A DNA stretch of 64,000 bases from assembly GCA_040507035.1 (NCBI GenBank), contig JBEVVR010000031.1, positions 303,890-367,889 on the forward strand. The letters run 5' to 3'. Under the pieces are notes generated by a model. It was not told the DNA's origin. It searched no databases and saw only the letters and a list, made by a program, of their open reading frames with translations. The first letter of the stretch is position 1; the number at the start of each line of letters is the position of its first letter. Positions 26,115 through 35,330 of this stretch are shown here, one piece after another. The stretch is from Thiodiazotropha sp040507035 (GTDB lineage Bacteria; Pseudomonadota; Gammaproteobacteria; Chromatiales; Chromatiaceae). A program made the position numbers and the translations under genes.

Positions 26115-27782
26115 TTAAGCGGCGCGGCTCTCGCTCTGCGCCAGGTTGAGAGCGGAGATGATCGATTTCAGTGAGGCGCTCAGGCTGTCCTGGTCGAAGG
26201 CGGCACCGGTGATGCGTCGATCATCCACCTCAAGCAACACATAAGCCACAGCCTCAGCATCGGTGCCTTCGCCGATGGCGTGCTCACTATAGTCAATGAC
26301 TTTTGCGCTCATGCCATAGGCCTGGGTCCAGGCGTCAATAAAGGCGGAGATGGCACCTTCACCCATGCCGCGAATCGTGATCGGTCGCTTGTTGTCGCTA
26401 ATCTCAGCTTCGATAAGATCAACCCCATTCTGCCTGTCGAGGCGGTAACCTTCGAGTTTCACGGGTGTCGTATCGGCTACAAACTGCTGCTGGAACATAG
26501 CATAAATGGTGGCGCTGTCGATCTCTCCCACATGGGTTTCGCTGGCTTGTTGCACCAGTGCGGCGAGTTCCAGTTGAATCCAGCGCGGCAGCACCAGGTC
26601 GTAGTCGCGTTCCAACACATACGCGACCCCCCCTTTCCCCGACTGGCTGTTTACCCTGACCACAGCCTGGTAGTCACGACCAATATCCCTGGGGTCTATG
26701 GGCAGGTAGGCGACCTGCCAGGGTTCATCCACTTGTTGCTGATGCAGGCATTTACGAATCGCGTCCTGATGGGAACCGGAAAAGGCGGTGTAGACCAACT
26801 CGCCCACCCAGGGGTGGCGGGGATGTACCGGCAGACCTGTGCATTCACTATAGACCTGAATGATCTCATCGGGTCTTGAGAGGTCGATCTGCGGATCGAT
26901 TCCCTGACTATAGAGATTCATTGCCATGGTGATCAGGTCCATATTCCCTGTGCGCTCGCCATTACCAAGCAGGGTGCCTTCGACCCGGTCGGCGCCGGCA
27001 AGCAGGGCAAGTTCCGCAGCGGCTACCGCGCAACCCCGGTCGTTATGGGTGTGAACCGAGATAATGACAGATTCCCGTTGCGCTAGCTGTCGGCAGAAGT
27101 ACTCGACCTGGTCGGCAAACAGATTGGGTGTTGTGCTCTCTACCGTGGCAGGCAGGTTGATGATGCAAGGTTGTTGTGGTGTCGGTTTCCAGACATCGAT
27201 GACCGCCGCGCAGACCTCCACGGCATAGTCCCATTCGGTATTGGAAAAGCTCTCCGGCGAGTATTGGAAGATCCACTCTGTATGCGGGTGGTTTTCTGCT
27301 TCCCGCTGCAACAACTGCGCACCTTTGACAGCGATCGCTTTGATCCCTTCGCGGTCACTCTTGAAAACCTTTTCGCGCTGTACCCTGGAGGTCGAGTTGT
27401 AGACATGAACGATTGCCCGATCGACGCCCTTCAGGGATTCGAATGTCTTTTTGATCAACGCCTCACGGGCCTGAACCAGCACCTGTATGGTAACGTCCTT
27501 GGGTATTTGATCCTCCTCTATCAGCCAGCGTACAAAGTCGTAATCCTGCTGGCTGGCGGATGGGAAACCCACTTCGATCTGTTTCAGCCCGAGATTCACC
27601 AGTAGAGTCCACAGGCGGCGTTTCTGTTCCACATCCATCGGTTCCAGCAGCGCCTGATTGCCATCGCGAAGATCGACACTGGCCCAGATGGGTGCCTTGT
27701 CGAGATGGTTGTTTGGCCATTGGCGGTCGTGCATCGGCACTACCGGTGTCGGGCGATATTTGCGATGGTCAAAACCTTTCAC
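26115..27782 (-). CDS. leuA: 2-isopropylmalate synthase (LeuA type 2)
   Basis: First committed step of leucine synthesis: acetyl-CoA plus 2-oxoisovalerate. At 555 residues it belongs to the longer actinobacterial/fungal-like form. The catalytic HMGL-like barrel has SVDLRDGNQAL (about 35-45, metal and base), EVGFPSASQQD near 72 and HTHNDRGCAVAAAEL near 244-258 with the His pair for metal. The C-terminal regulatory domain spans about 420-555. The start is GTG 27782 after GGAGA. It is divergent from an Lrp-type regulator, which may control it. A short perfect hairpin (27823-27841) lies in its leader. Confidence 0.95.
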   Translation of the reverse strand: MKGFDHRKYRPTPVVPMHDRQWPNNHLDKAPIWASVDLRDGNQALLEPMDVEQKRRLWTLLVNLGLKQIEVGFPSASQQDYDFVRWLIEEDQIPKDVTIQVLVQAREALIKKTFESLKGVDRAIVHVYNSTSRVQREKVFKSDREGIKAIAVKGAQLLQREAENHPHTEWIFQYSPESFSNTEWDYAVEVCAAVIDVWKPTPQQPCIINLPATVESTTPNLFADQVEYFCRQLAQRESVIISVHTHNDRGCAVAAAELALLAGADRVEGTLLGNGERTGNMDLITMAMNLYSQGIDPQIDLSRPDEIIQVYSECTGLPVHPRHPWVGELVYTAFSGSHQDAIRKCLHQQQVDEPWQVAYLPIDPRDIGRDYQAVVRVNSQSGKGGVAYVLERDYDLVLPRWIQLELAALVQQASETHVGEIDSATIYAMFQQQFVADTTPVKLEGYRLDRQNGVDLIEAEISDNKRPITIRGMGEGAISAFIDAWTQAYGMSAKVIDYSEHAIGEGTDAEAVAYVLLEVDDRRITGAAFDQDSLSASLKSIISALNLAQSESRAA

Positions 27783-28111
27783 AGTGAATCTCCTGCTGGC
27801 TCGTTGGTCGGTTATACACCTTGCCCGGCAGCTAGCCGGGCTTGCTCCACCTTCACGATTTCACAGCGCATATTCGGGTGGGACGAATAGCTCCGATGTG
27901 CATACCCTTGTGGGGTGTTTGCAAGGATCCGGAATTGGTGATTCCGGGTCCGGGGATATATGGCTTGTGGCCGATGCTGAAATCCTAGCGCAATCTGCTA
28001 GACAGGTGATTGCGAAATATAACCTGAAATATTTAAAAAATAGTAAAAAATGCTAAATATGTTCTAAAATAAGCAAATAAATATCATTATATAAGATTAG
28101 TAGGCAATACC
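27783..28111. promoter_or_regulatory. Divergent leuA/lrp control region
   Basis: A 329-bp gap between two divergent starts. It contains GCCCGGC AGCTA GCCGGGC (27823-27841), a 7-bp stem 41 nt upstream of leuA on the minus strand, and a very AT-rich tract (about 28016-28095) suited to Lrp-type binding next to the regulator gene. No leucine-rich leader peptide was found. Confidence 0.45.
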
Positions 28112-28573
28112 ATGAAACTGGATCGATATGATCGGCATATTCTGCAAGTGCTGCAACGGGATGGGCGAATCAGCAACCAGGATCTGGCTGAACGTATCGG
28201 ACTTTCGCCATCACCCTGCCTGCGCCGGGTTCGAGCGTTGGAGGAGTCTGGCATTATCACCGGCTACCGTGCCCACTTGAATGCCACCAAGTTGGATCTC
28301 AAACTAACCGCCTTGATTCATATTGCCATGGATCGTCATACGCCCGAGCGTTTTGAAAACTTTGAACGCAAGATCAATAACCTGCCAGAGGTGATGGAGT
28401 GTCTGCTGATTACAGGCCAGGACGCGGATTACCAGGTCAAGGTGGTGGTGAGGGATATGGAGGACTACCAGGCTCTATTATTGAACAAGATCACCCGTAT
28501 CGAGGGAGTCACCGGCGTCCACTCCAGTTTCGTCATGCGCAAGGTGGTGGATAAAACCGCGTTGCCCATGTGA
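28112..28573 (+). CDS. Lrp/AsnC-family transcription regulator
   Basis: A 153-residue regulator with the Lrp helix-turn-helix at the N-terminus (LDRYDRHILQVLQRDGRI, SPSPCLRRVRALEESG) and a C-terminal RAM/AsnC ligand domain (about 65-145; TGQDADYQVKVVVRD). These proteins usually sense amino acids and form octamers. Its divergence from leuA suggests control of leucine synthesis (inference). It is convergent with the next gene, 18 bp apart. Confidence 0.9.
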   Translation: MKLDRYDRHILQVLQRDGRISNQDLAERIGLSPSPCLRRVRALEESGIITGYRAHLNATKLDLKLTALIHIAMDRHTPERFENFERKINNLPEVMECLLITGQDADYQVKVVVRDMEDYQALLLNKITRIEGVTGVHSSFVMRKVVDKTALPM

Positions 28574-28591
28574 TCCTCTACGAGCTAAGGA

Positions 28592-28999
28592 CTACACCCT
28601 GTGTTGCGCATTAGGAGCCAAGGGTGCTTGATAAAAGTGATGTGCCAGCCAATCTATCGCCTCCCCTTTGTCGAAAAAGGATTTAACCGCAATATCCTTG
28701 AAGTAGGTGCTGGCGGCGATGCGTGTCATGATCACATCCTTGTGATCACGTTCGATAAAGGCAACAGCCTTGAGACGCTTTTTGGTCTGCTGCAGCAAGG
28801 CTATCTGCACCGGTATGGAGATGGAGTAGCGTCCTTTTCTTTCAATCAGCGCCGGAAGGGGCTCTGAGAACCTGTCCAGATAATCGGTAACCGGCTTGAT
28901 GTCATCTTCAGCCAGTTCGTCATTGGTATAGATGACTGCATGAAGATAGTGGCCCTCTTCAATGCAGAGGGTGACCTTTCCTGTGTCTACGGTTTCCAT
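28592..28999 (-). CDS. Hypothetical STAS/SpoIIAA-like protein
   Basis: A 135-residue soluble protein without signal peptide. Alternating beta strands and helices and a C-terminal KGEAIDWLAHHF helix recall the SpoIIAA-like (STAS/SEC14) single-domain proteins, but no phosphorylatable-Ser motif is obvious. I cannot assign a function. It lies alone at the end of the leu region. Confidence 0.6.
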   Translation of the reverse strand: METVDTGKVTLCIEEGHYLHAVIYTNDELAEDDIKPVTDYLDRFSEPLPALIERKGRYSISIPVQIALLQQTKKRLKAVAFIERDHKDVIMTRIAASTYFKDIAVKSFFDKGEAIDWLAHHFYQAPLAPNAQHRV

Positions 29000-29136
29000 G
29001 GCTTGAGTATAGTCGAACTCTACACACTATCGAGGGTAGTGGAGATCGCCTCCTCAGGGCTGTTATCACAGATATTCGATAAAAATAGGGAAAGCACACC
29101 CGGGCTAGTAGGGCGGTCTAGATCGAGGTGATTGCA

Positions 29137-29214
29137 ATGAGTAGTCCCAAGGCAATGGAGCTTGCGGGGGAGGGCTGGATGAAATCCGTCAACGGCAAGA
29201 GCTATGGCAATTGA
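29137..29214 (+). CDS. Possible 25-residue peptide ORF
   Basis: ATG at 29137 has a good ribosome site (GAGGTGA, 5-6 nt upstream) and encodes a 25-residue peptide (MSSPKAMELAGEGWMKSVNG, then KSYGN). No homologue is known to me. The ribosome site is better than chance, but the length makes it weak; it could be a leader or a relic. Confidence 0.25.
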   Translation: MSSPKAMELAGEGWMKSVNGKSYGN

Positions 29215-29396
29215 TCTCGCGGAATCTATCGGGGGTTTTGAGAGCCATCACCTGGTAATTGAGAGGATTCTCACATTTCTTTCTCTCTGTCTGTGCGATC
29301 CATATTTTACCACACAGGACGATAACGTTTTAAAATCAGTGAGTTAGTAAAATATACCGAATAGCCCCCTTAATAGAATATTAATAAAAAACTTCT

Positions 29397-29417
29397 TGAA
29401 CATTTCTGAATTGTTCA
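29397..29417. promoter_or_regulatory. Inverted repeat, possible operator
   Basis: TGAACA-N9-TGTTCA lies about 105 bp upstream of the DUF5666 lipoprotein start within an AT-rich promoter-like tract. The regulator is unknown. Confidence 0.25.
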
Positions 29418-29520
29418 TATACTTCCGTGTAAATGGGAAATAATTCCCAATTTAGAAAGATCTAATGGATGGTTACCTACAGACCGGGAACCGGTGTCTG
29501 TATATGCGGAGGTTACGACT

Positions 29521-30975
29521 ATGAATCAGTCGAAAACAGTTTTACTGACTAGCTTGATGGTTGGGATTCTTACTGCCTGCGGAGGCGGCGGTGGTGGTGG
29601 TGATGTCGGCAGCAGCGGCGGCAGTTCGAGTTTTACCACCGTGGGCAGGATAGACGGCTTTGGCAGCGTCTATGTCAACGGCACCAAGTTTGATACCTCC
29701 GGTGCCGAGTACCATGTTGATGATGAGCAAGGCTATGACGATTCCGACCTGGCGGTTGGCATGAAGGTGCGGATTGAGGGTACGGTTAGTGAGGATGGCA
29801 CCACAGGTGTCGCCGATGTCATTACCTATGATGATGACCTGGAAGGGCCCATCGACAGCGGTTCTCTGGTGGTCAACGGTGATACGGCAACCTTTACCGT
29901 TCTGAATATGGCCGTATTGGCAGAAAGGAACGACACCATATTTGATGATGGCGCCTCATTTACTGGGCTGGTCGAAGGGCAGGAGATCGAGGTCAGCGGC
30001 TTCTTCGATGGAGATCAGATCGTGGCATCGCGGATTGAGCTGCAGAGCGACAGTGATAGCGATTACGAGGTAAAGGGTACGGTTACCAGCTATGACGGCA
30101 TTGAGATTGCACTGGTGTTGCAAAACGGTGTCGTGGCGGGACCCTATCCGATAAGTTCCAGTGCCGATCTGGATATACCTGCAGATCCGGTTGGGCTGTT
30201 TGTTGAGGTGAAACTGGACAACAGCGGGGGGTCGCCAGAGGTTATACGCATCGAGAGTGAAGATAGCGACATGATCGATGACGACGACGATGAGGTCTCG
30301 TTTTATGGAATTCTCGCCGATGATGGCAGTGGTAACTATTCAGTCGAAGGTGTCTCCATAGAGCTATCCTCAGAGACACGCTATAAACCTGCTTCCCTTG
30401 AGGGCAATCTCAGCGCGGGGATGATGGTCGAAGTTGAAGGCTACATGCAGGGAGACATCCTGATCGCGAAGAAGGTTGAGGCGGAAGATAGCGAAATCGA
30501 GATTGAGGCCCGGGTTGTTATGGTTCAGAGCAGTGATGCGAAGAACGGGACCGTTACCCTGGATCTGGGTAACAGTCAGACGTTGGATGTGGTGACTGAC
30601 AACTCAACCCTGTTCAAAGATGACTCGGACTATGATGACAATGATGATGGCAGTTTCAACCTGGACGAGTTGATGGAAGGTGATTTTGTCGAGGTCGAAG
30701 TCATTCAGTCCGGAGATCAATATGTCGCGATCAAAATAGAACGCGAGGATGAGTCTTCTGAAACCAAAATCGAGGCCCCCATCGAGGCGATCAGTGAGTT
30801 TGAGTCAGTCACCATGCTTGGCGCCCTGTTCACGGTTTATGAGGGTACAGAGTATGAGCTGGGTGACGACTATGTCACTGCCGAAACCTTTTTCAGCGAA
30901 GTCGAGGTAGGTGACAGGGCTGAGATCAAGGACAGCGACTCGGACGGTGCCATTGAAGAGATAGAGATAGAGTGA
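29521..30975 (+). CDS. Acidic DUF5666 repeat lipoprotein
   Basis: A lipoprotein of 484 residues: hydrophobic leader, lipobox LTAC at about residues 17-20, then a Gly tract. The mature part consists of about six beta-rich modules of 65-80 residues, each with a V-x-G-x-(V/I) start and a VG/EG-x-x-V-E-V-(E/S)-G core, as in the DUF5666 (OB-like) family. It is strikingly acidic, with Asp/Glu clusters such as DMIDDDDDEV and DDSDYDDNDD that could bind Ca2+. ATG 29521 follows GGAGG by 8 nt and is preferred to the earlier start at 29494. Probable location: outer-membrane lipoprotein. Role unknown. A strong terminator follows. Confidence 0.8.
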   Translation: MNQSKTVLLTSLMVGILTACGGGGGGGDVGSSGGSSSFTTVGRIDGFGSVYVNGTKFDTSGAEYHVDDEQGYDDSDLAVGMKVRIEGTVSEDGTTGVADVITYDDDLEGPIDSGSLVVNGDTATFTVLNMAVLAERNDTIFDDGASFTGLVEGQEIEVSGFFDGDQIVASRIELQSDSDSDYEVKGTVTSYDGIEIALVLQNGVVAGPYPISSSADLDIPADPVGLFVEVKLDNSGGSPEVIRIESEDSDMIDDDDDEVSFYGILADDGSGNYSVEGVSIELSSETRYKPASLEGNLSAGMMVEVEGYMQGDILIAKKVEAEDSEIEIEARVVMVQSSDAKNGTVTLDLGNSQTLDVVTDNSTLFKDDSDYDDNDDGSFNLDELMEGDFVEVEVIQSGDQYVAIKIEREDESSETKIEAPIEAISEFESVTMLGALFTVYEGTEYELGDDYVTAETFFSEVEVGDRAEIKDSDSDGAIEEIEIE

Positions 30976-31040
30976 TTAAGAAGCACTAAGCAGAACTACA
31001 AAATCTTCACCCTATCAATGCGTTTTGCCAGAGCTTGGCG

Positions 31041-31082
31041 GCAGATGTCTTAATATTGAGACATCTGCTGTCATTTTTTTTT
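31041..31082 (+). terminator. Intrinsic terminator after the DUF5666 gene
   Basis: GCAGATGTCT, an 8-nt loop and AGACATCTGC form a perfect 10-bp stem, followed within 6 nt by a run of nine T. Confidence 0.9.
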
Positions 31083-31201
31083 ATTCGGAGTTGCCTATGG
31101 CTGGTTAGTTGATATGCTTCTATGTTCAGCATGTATTCTAGGCTGTTGGCATCTGCGCAACATAAACAGAGGGGGCTTGCAGGCCTCTATGGATCGACAC
31201 A

Positions 31202-32395
31202 ATGTCTGTCATCAGGTCATATATTGAGCATCTAGGTAAGCATTCCCACATCGACTCGATGCAAGAGTTGGATGATCTCATATCCGCAGACGAACATCCG
31301 GGATATATGCGCAGTCATCGCACTGAGTTGCTGCTTGGACGTATCCGCTTTGTTGCTTCTCTGCTTGCTGTGTTGGTTCCTCTTTGGTTGGTTGTCGACT
31401 TTTTGTTGTTGCCTTTTGAGCTGTTTTGGCCGATTCTCATCATCAGGTTGCTGTCGACTGCCCACTTCGTATACCTCGCACGCTATCAGGCAAATGAGGT
31501 ATCGCTGAAGTCGAGCTTACTGTTGCTGGCGGGAATGTTGATAAACCTCCCGCTGACCTTCTTTGCATCAGCTCACTATCTGGCCATGGTGCCTCCCGAT
31601 AGTATTTACGATTTACCGGTACAACTCTATACACTGCTTCCCTATATCTCAGTTGCAATTCTCGGGCTGTTTCCGTTAACGGTATTGGAGTGTGCTTCAT
31701 TGGCTCTGATGCTGGTGGTGTTGACGATGACAGGCTGGGGATACTACTCCACGCTGCCTGCATTGGAGATGCTGCCAACACTTTGGCTGCTGATAATCAT
31801 TCTCGGAATAGTGTTGTTCACATCGACGATACAGCTGCAGTACATGATCACTATGGTTAAGCGGGTGGATCATGATCCTGTGACTGGCGCGCAAACCCGT
31901 AAGTCGGGGATGCAGAGTCTGGCGAAAGCTCTACAGCAGGCAAAGCTACACAACGAGTATCTCAGTATAGCGCTTGTCGATCTCGACAATGTGCAGGAGA
32001 TCATCACTGAGTTCGACTATGGGACATATGACCATGTTGTGCAGGAGGCGGCGGATATTCTTTTTGACGACCTCCGACATAACGATATGCTGATCCACTG
32101 GGGAGAAAAGGTTTTTATGCTGATACTGCCTGGTACCGATTGTGAAGGGGCGAAAATAATTGCACAGAGGATTCACAACGAGGGACTTGGCAATCTACCT
32201 GATGGTCGACCGGTAACCGCAAGCATCGGGGTATGTGAGCGATCAGTGGATAGTGTCGATGAGCTATCCGCCATGCTGGAGCTGGTCGATAGTCGCCGGG
32301 ATGATGCAAAGCGCCAGGGGAAGGACCGTTATATCCTGTGCGGTGATAAGCCGGGTTCAGCGCGGAGTTCCGAGAGTCCCCAAAACAATCCCTGA
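31202..32395 (+). CDS. Membrane protein with degenerate GGDEF domain
   Basis: About six membrane helices (residues 45-215) are followed by a GGDEF-type domain (about 225-385; HDPVTGAQTR, SIALVDLDN, TASIGVC). At the catalytic loop the expected RxGG(D/E)EF reads HWGEKVF, so nucleotide cyclisation is almost certainly lost. The inhibitory-site motif RHND lies exactly five residues upstream of the loop, so c-di-GMP binding may be kept. It could act as a c-di-GMP receptor in the membrane (inference). An alternative is simple decay. It has its own promoter region behind the upstream terminator. Confidence 0.82.
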   Translation: MSVIRSYIEHLGKHSHIDSMQELDDLISADEHPGYMRSHRTELLLGRIRFVASLLAVLVPLWLVVDFLLLPFELFWPILIIRLLSTAHFVYLARYQANEVSLKSSLLLLAGMLINLPLTFFASAHYLAMVPPDSIYDLPVQLYTLLPYISVAILGLFPLTVLECASLALMLVVLTMTGWGYYSTLPALEMLPTLWLLIIILGIVLFTSTIQLQYMITMVKRVDHDPVTGAQTRKSGMQSLAKALQQAKLHNEYLSIALVDLDNVQEIITEFDYGTYDHVVQEAADILFDDLRHNDMLIHWGEKVFMLILPGTDCEGAKIIAQRIHNEGLGNLPDGRPVTASIGVCERSVDSVDELSAMLELVDSRRDDAKRQGKDRYILCGDKPGSARSSESPQNNP

Positions 32396-32417
32396 TCTGC
32401 CCAACCCTCTGACTCAG

Positions 32418-32558
32418 CTATTGCAGTTTCAGGAACTCCGGGATCAGCCATGGGTCACCCGCCACCACGCTCAGGTGGTTGACGAACAGCAATATAAACC
32501 CCATAAACAGCAGGGCATAACCTGATAGGCGTTGAATCTCCGCTACTGCCTCTGTCAT
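32418..32558 (-). CDS. 46-residue single-pass membrane peptide
   Basis: ATG 32558 has an excellent ribosome site (GAGGAG, 6 nt upstream). The peptide has a charged N-terminus (MTEAVAEIQRLSG), one hydrophobic helix (YALLFMGFILLFV) and a polar tail ending FLKLQ. I recognise no family. It lies between the degenerate GGDEF gene (convergent) and argA (same strand, upstream). It could be a small regulator of a membrane protein. Confidence 0.55.
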   Translation of the reverse strand: MTEAVAEIQRLSGYALLFMGFILLFVNHLSVVAGDPWLIPEFLKLQ

Positions 32559-32690
32559 GGTCGTCTCCTCGTCGTTGCAGGATTGTGAGATTTAGATATA
32601 GCAGCTGGTCCCTGAGAATAACAGAGTAATTTAGTAAGGAAATAGGGGGCGGCTCGCATCTCTTTGACACAGGCAACACGGGTGGCTGGA

Positions 32691-34019
32691 TCAGAGCCTT
32701 TTGATAAAGACCTTGGCGTTTCTGCGGTAGTTGTAGAGCAGCCGCTTGCGCATGGGTAGATCCTTAAGCTCGGCCTGGGCGAAGCCGCGCTCTCTAAACC
32801 AATGAGCTGATTGGGTGGTCAGGATGAAGAGCTGCTCGATGGCTTGCTGTCGCGCCTGGTTCTCCATATGGGTAAGCAGTTGGTCACCCCGGTCGCTGCC
32901 CCGGTAATCGGGGTGGACAACGACACATGCCAGCTCGGCCATCGACTCCTTGGGATAGGCATAGAGTGCGGCACAGGCAATCACCATCCCGTCCCGTTCC
33001 ATCAGGGTAAAGCCACCGATCTCGGTCTCCAATACCTCTCGGGAGCGGCGTACCAGAACACCTCTCTTCTCCAGGGGTTCGATCAGCTCGAGTAGACCGC
33101 CCACATCGTCGATACGAGCGGTGCGGGTCTCTTCATAGGGCTCCGCGGTGATCAGCGTACCTATGCCGTCACGGGTAAAGAGCTCCCTGAGCAGGGCGCC
33201 GTCCAGGGAGCGGTCGACGATATGTATCCGTTTCACCCCGCTGCGGCAGGCGTTAACGGCTGCCTTGAGGTGTTGCCTGAGGTCTTCAGGCAGCTTTTTC
33301 CGCCGCTTCAGCAGATCATCCACCTCTTTGGGCACGATGTTGGTGATCAACCGGTTACGGGAGTCTGTCACCCCTTTGGCCTCCACCAGAGAGATTAACT
33401 TCTCGGCGCCTAGTGCTGCAGCGACCGATGCGGCGACATCCGCGGCACTGAGATTGAATACCTCCCCCGTGGGTGAGTACCCCAGGGGCGGCACAATGGC
33501 GATGGCACCCGATTCCAGGCGTTGCTCCAGTCCTGCAGCATCGACTCGGCGTACTTCACCGGTGTGACAGAAGTCGAGGCCGTCTCTGACCCCAATCGGT
33601 TTTGCGGTTACGAAGTTGCCCGAAGCGGCGCGGATCCGCACTCCCGCCATGGGAGAGTTGGCAAGTCCCATGGATAACAGGGCCTCTATTTCGACCCGCA
33701 CCGATCCGGCGGCCTCTTTAACACAGGTCAATGCGGCATCGTCGGTGACGCGCAGGCCATCGATAAAGGCTGTTTTTACACCCCTGGTGATGAGGCGCTC
33801 CTCGATTTGCGGGCGCGCACCATGTACCAATACCAGGCGTATCCCGAGGCCATGCAACAGGGAGATGTCATGCACCAGGTTGGCAAAACCGGCATCCTCC
33901 ACCGCCTCACCACCGAAGCAGATGACGAAGGTGCGTCCCCGATGGGCATGGATATAGGGGGATGAACCCCGAAACCAATCGACGAAGCTATCTGTGGCGC
34001 TGTTTTTGGGTTTGGTCAT
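32691..34019 (-). CDS. argA: Amino-acid N-acetyltransferase (N-acetylglutamate synthase)
   Basis: First step of arginine synthesis. The N-terminal amino-acid-kinase-like domain (residues about 15-280; FVICFGGEAVED, LGIRLVLVHGARPQI) is catalytically inactive but binds arginine for feedback control; the GNAT domain (about 290-442) carries VVHPDYRGSDRGDQLL for acetyl-CoA. ATG 34019 gives 442 residues, equal to E. coli ArgA; a longer frame starts with TTG at 34046. It follows argE by 17 bp, likely co-transcribed. Confidence 0.94.
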   Translation of the reverse strand: MTKPKNSATDSFVDWFRGSSPYIHAHRGRTFVICFGGEAVEDAGFANLVHDISLLHGLGIRLVLVHGARPQIEERLITRGVKTAFIDGLRVTDDAALTCVKEAAGSVRVEIEALLSMGLANSPMAGVRIRAASGNFVTAKPIGVRDGLDFCHTGEVRRVDAAGLEQRLESGAIAIVPPLGYSPTGEVFNLSAADVAASVAAALGAEKLISLVEAKGVTDSRNRLITNIVPKEVDDLLKRRKKLPEDLRQHLKAAVNACRSGVKRIHIVDRSLDGALLRELFTRDGIGTLITAEPYEETRTARIDDVGGLLELIEPLEKRGVLVRRSREVLETEIGGFTLMERDGMVIACAALYAYPKESMAELACVVVHPDYRGSDRGDQLLTHMENQARQQAIEQLFILTTQSAHWFRERGFAQAELKDLPMRKRLLYNYRRNAKVFIKRL

Positions 34020-34036
34020 ACTGTTTAACCCATTGT

Positions 34037-35182
34037 CTATAAACAAAATTGCCTAACCAGAGACTGTATCAGGTTGATCGCGGGTTGAATATGCTTGAGG
34101 GGAAGATATTCATCCGGTTGGTGGGCCTGATCGATACAGCCAGGTCCGCAGATTACCGTCTCCATTCCCATGCTGTTGAGATAGGGGCCTTCGGTACCGA
34201 AGGCGACGGCACTGGACTTTGCCCCCGTTAGCTGTTCAACGGCCCTGACGATAGCCGCCTCACGGGGCGTCTCCATTGCCGGAATACCATCGAAGACCGA
34301 TATCATTTCCCAGTTCAGAGCCGTGTCCTGCAAGCAGGCGTTGAGCCGCTGTCTAAGTTCGCCGCGCAGATCCTCGAGGACCATCCCCGGCAGTGGCCGC
34401 AGATCGAACTGCAGTTCGCACTGACCGCATATTCGATTTGGATTGTCGCCACCGTGAATATGCCCCAGGTTGAGTGTGGGGACAGCGACCTCAAAGGCTG
34501 GATTCTGAAAGCGTTGTTGCAGATCACTGCGCCAGCGGAGTACCTCACCGAGTACCCTGTACATGCCATCGAGGGCGTTCACACCGAGGCTGGGATCGCT
34601 GGAGTGGCCCGAGCGACCGCTGAGGCGAATCGCCTCCATGGAGATACCCTTGTGCATGTGAACCGGTTTCAGTGCGGTGGGTTCGCCGATCACTGCATGA
34701 CGTCCGAGTCGGCGATGAAGTTCAGTGAGGGACTTCGCGCCGCACATCGTACTCTCTTCGTCTGCAGTGGCGATAATCACCAGGGGTTGTTTCAGCTGTT
34801 GCAGCGGTAGTTCGCGAAGCGCCTCGATGACAACCGCGAAAAACCCCTTCATGTCTGCGCTGCCGATACCGTAGAGACGCTGGTCACGCTCCACCAGTTT
34901 CAGTGGATTACTTTGCCACTTCTCCTCGTCGAAGGGTACGGTATCGGTATGCCCCGAGAGGACAAGTCCTTGATCTCCATGACCGCTGCTGGCGATCAGG
35001 TTGTACTTGTTCGTATGACCCGGAATGGGTAGCACCTCGGTATGGAATCCCAGCGTGCTGAACCAGCCTTCAAGTTGTTCGATGACCTTCCCATTACTCA
35101 TATCCCAGGCAGGATTGACACTGCTTACCGATGCGGCGCCGATCAGCTGCTTTAACATATCTTGCAAGGTTGGTGTTTTCAT
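34037..35182 (-). CDS. argE: Acetylornithine deacetylase
   Basis: Releases ornithine from N-acetylornithine. An M20 metallopeptidase fold of 381 residues, close to E. coli ArgE (383). Metal motifs are SGHTDTVPFD (about 85), GSADMKGF (about 117) and DEESTMCG (about 149), with the C-terminal His in IDQAHQPDEY. ATG 35182 gives the family length; the frame opens earlier at 35305 without homologous sequence. Pairing with argA shows the linear (acetylornithine deacetylase) arginine route is encoded here. Confidence 0.93.
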   Translation of the reverse strand: MKTPTLQDMLKQLIGAASVSSVNPAWDMSNGKVIEQLEGWFSTLGFHTEVLPIPGHTNKYNLIASSGHGDQGLVLSGHTDTVPFDEEKWQSNPLKLVERDQRLYGIGSADMKGFFAVVIEALRELPLQQLKQPLVIIATADEESTMCGAKSLTELHRRLGRHAVIGEPTALKPVHMHKGISMEAIRLSGRSGHSSDPSLGVNALDGMYRVLGEVLRWRSDLQQRFQNPAFEVAVPTLNLGHIHGGDNPNRICGQCELQFDLRPLPGMVLEDLRGELRQRLNACLQDTALNWEMISVFDGIPAMETPREAAIVRAVEQLTGAKSSAVAFGTEGPYLNSMGMETVICGPGCIDQAHQPDEYLPLKHIQPAINLIQSLVRQFCL

Positions 35183-35330
35183 GGCACTGATTCTGTGGTT
35201 AGAGGGCGGATCTTGCAACCGCTTATGCCCCTGGGTCGCCTGGACTTGCAAAAATCGATATCCTTTGCTTTTGTTATACTTATTTAGGTACCGCCGCTGC
35301 CCCAACGCAATATGGCGAGAAAATAACGAT

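Larger units (their letters stand above)
29000..29493. other. Intergenic region upstream of the DUF5666 gene
   Basis: Apart from the tiny ORF at 29137 and the inverted repeat at 29397, it is AT-rich with no recognisable gene. A second imperfect hairpin (29479-29501) lies just ahead of the DUF5666 ribosome site. Confidence 0.5.
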
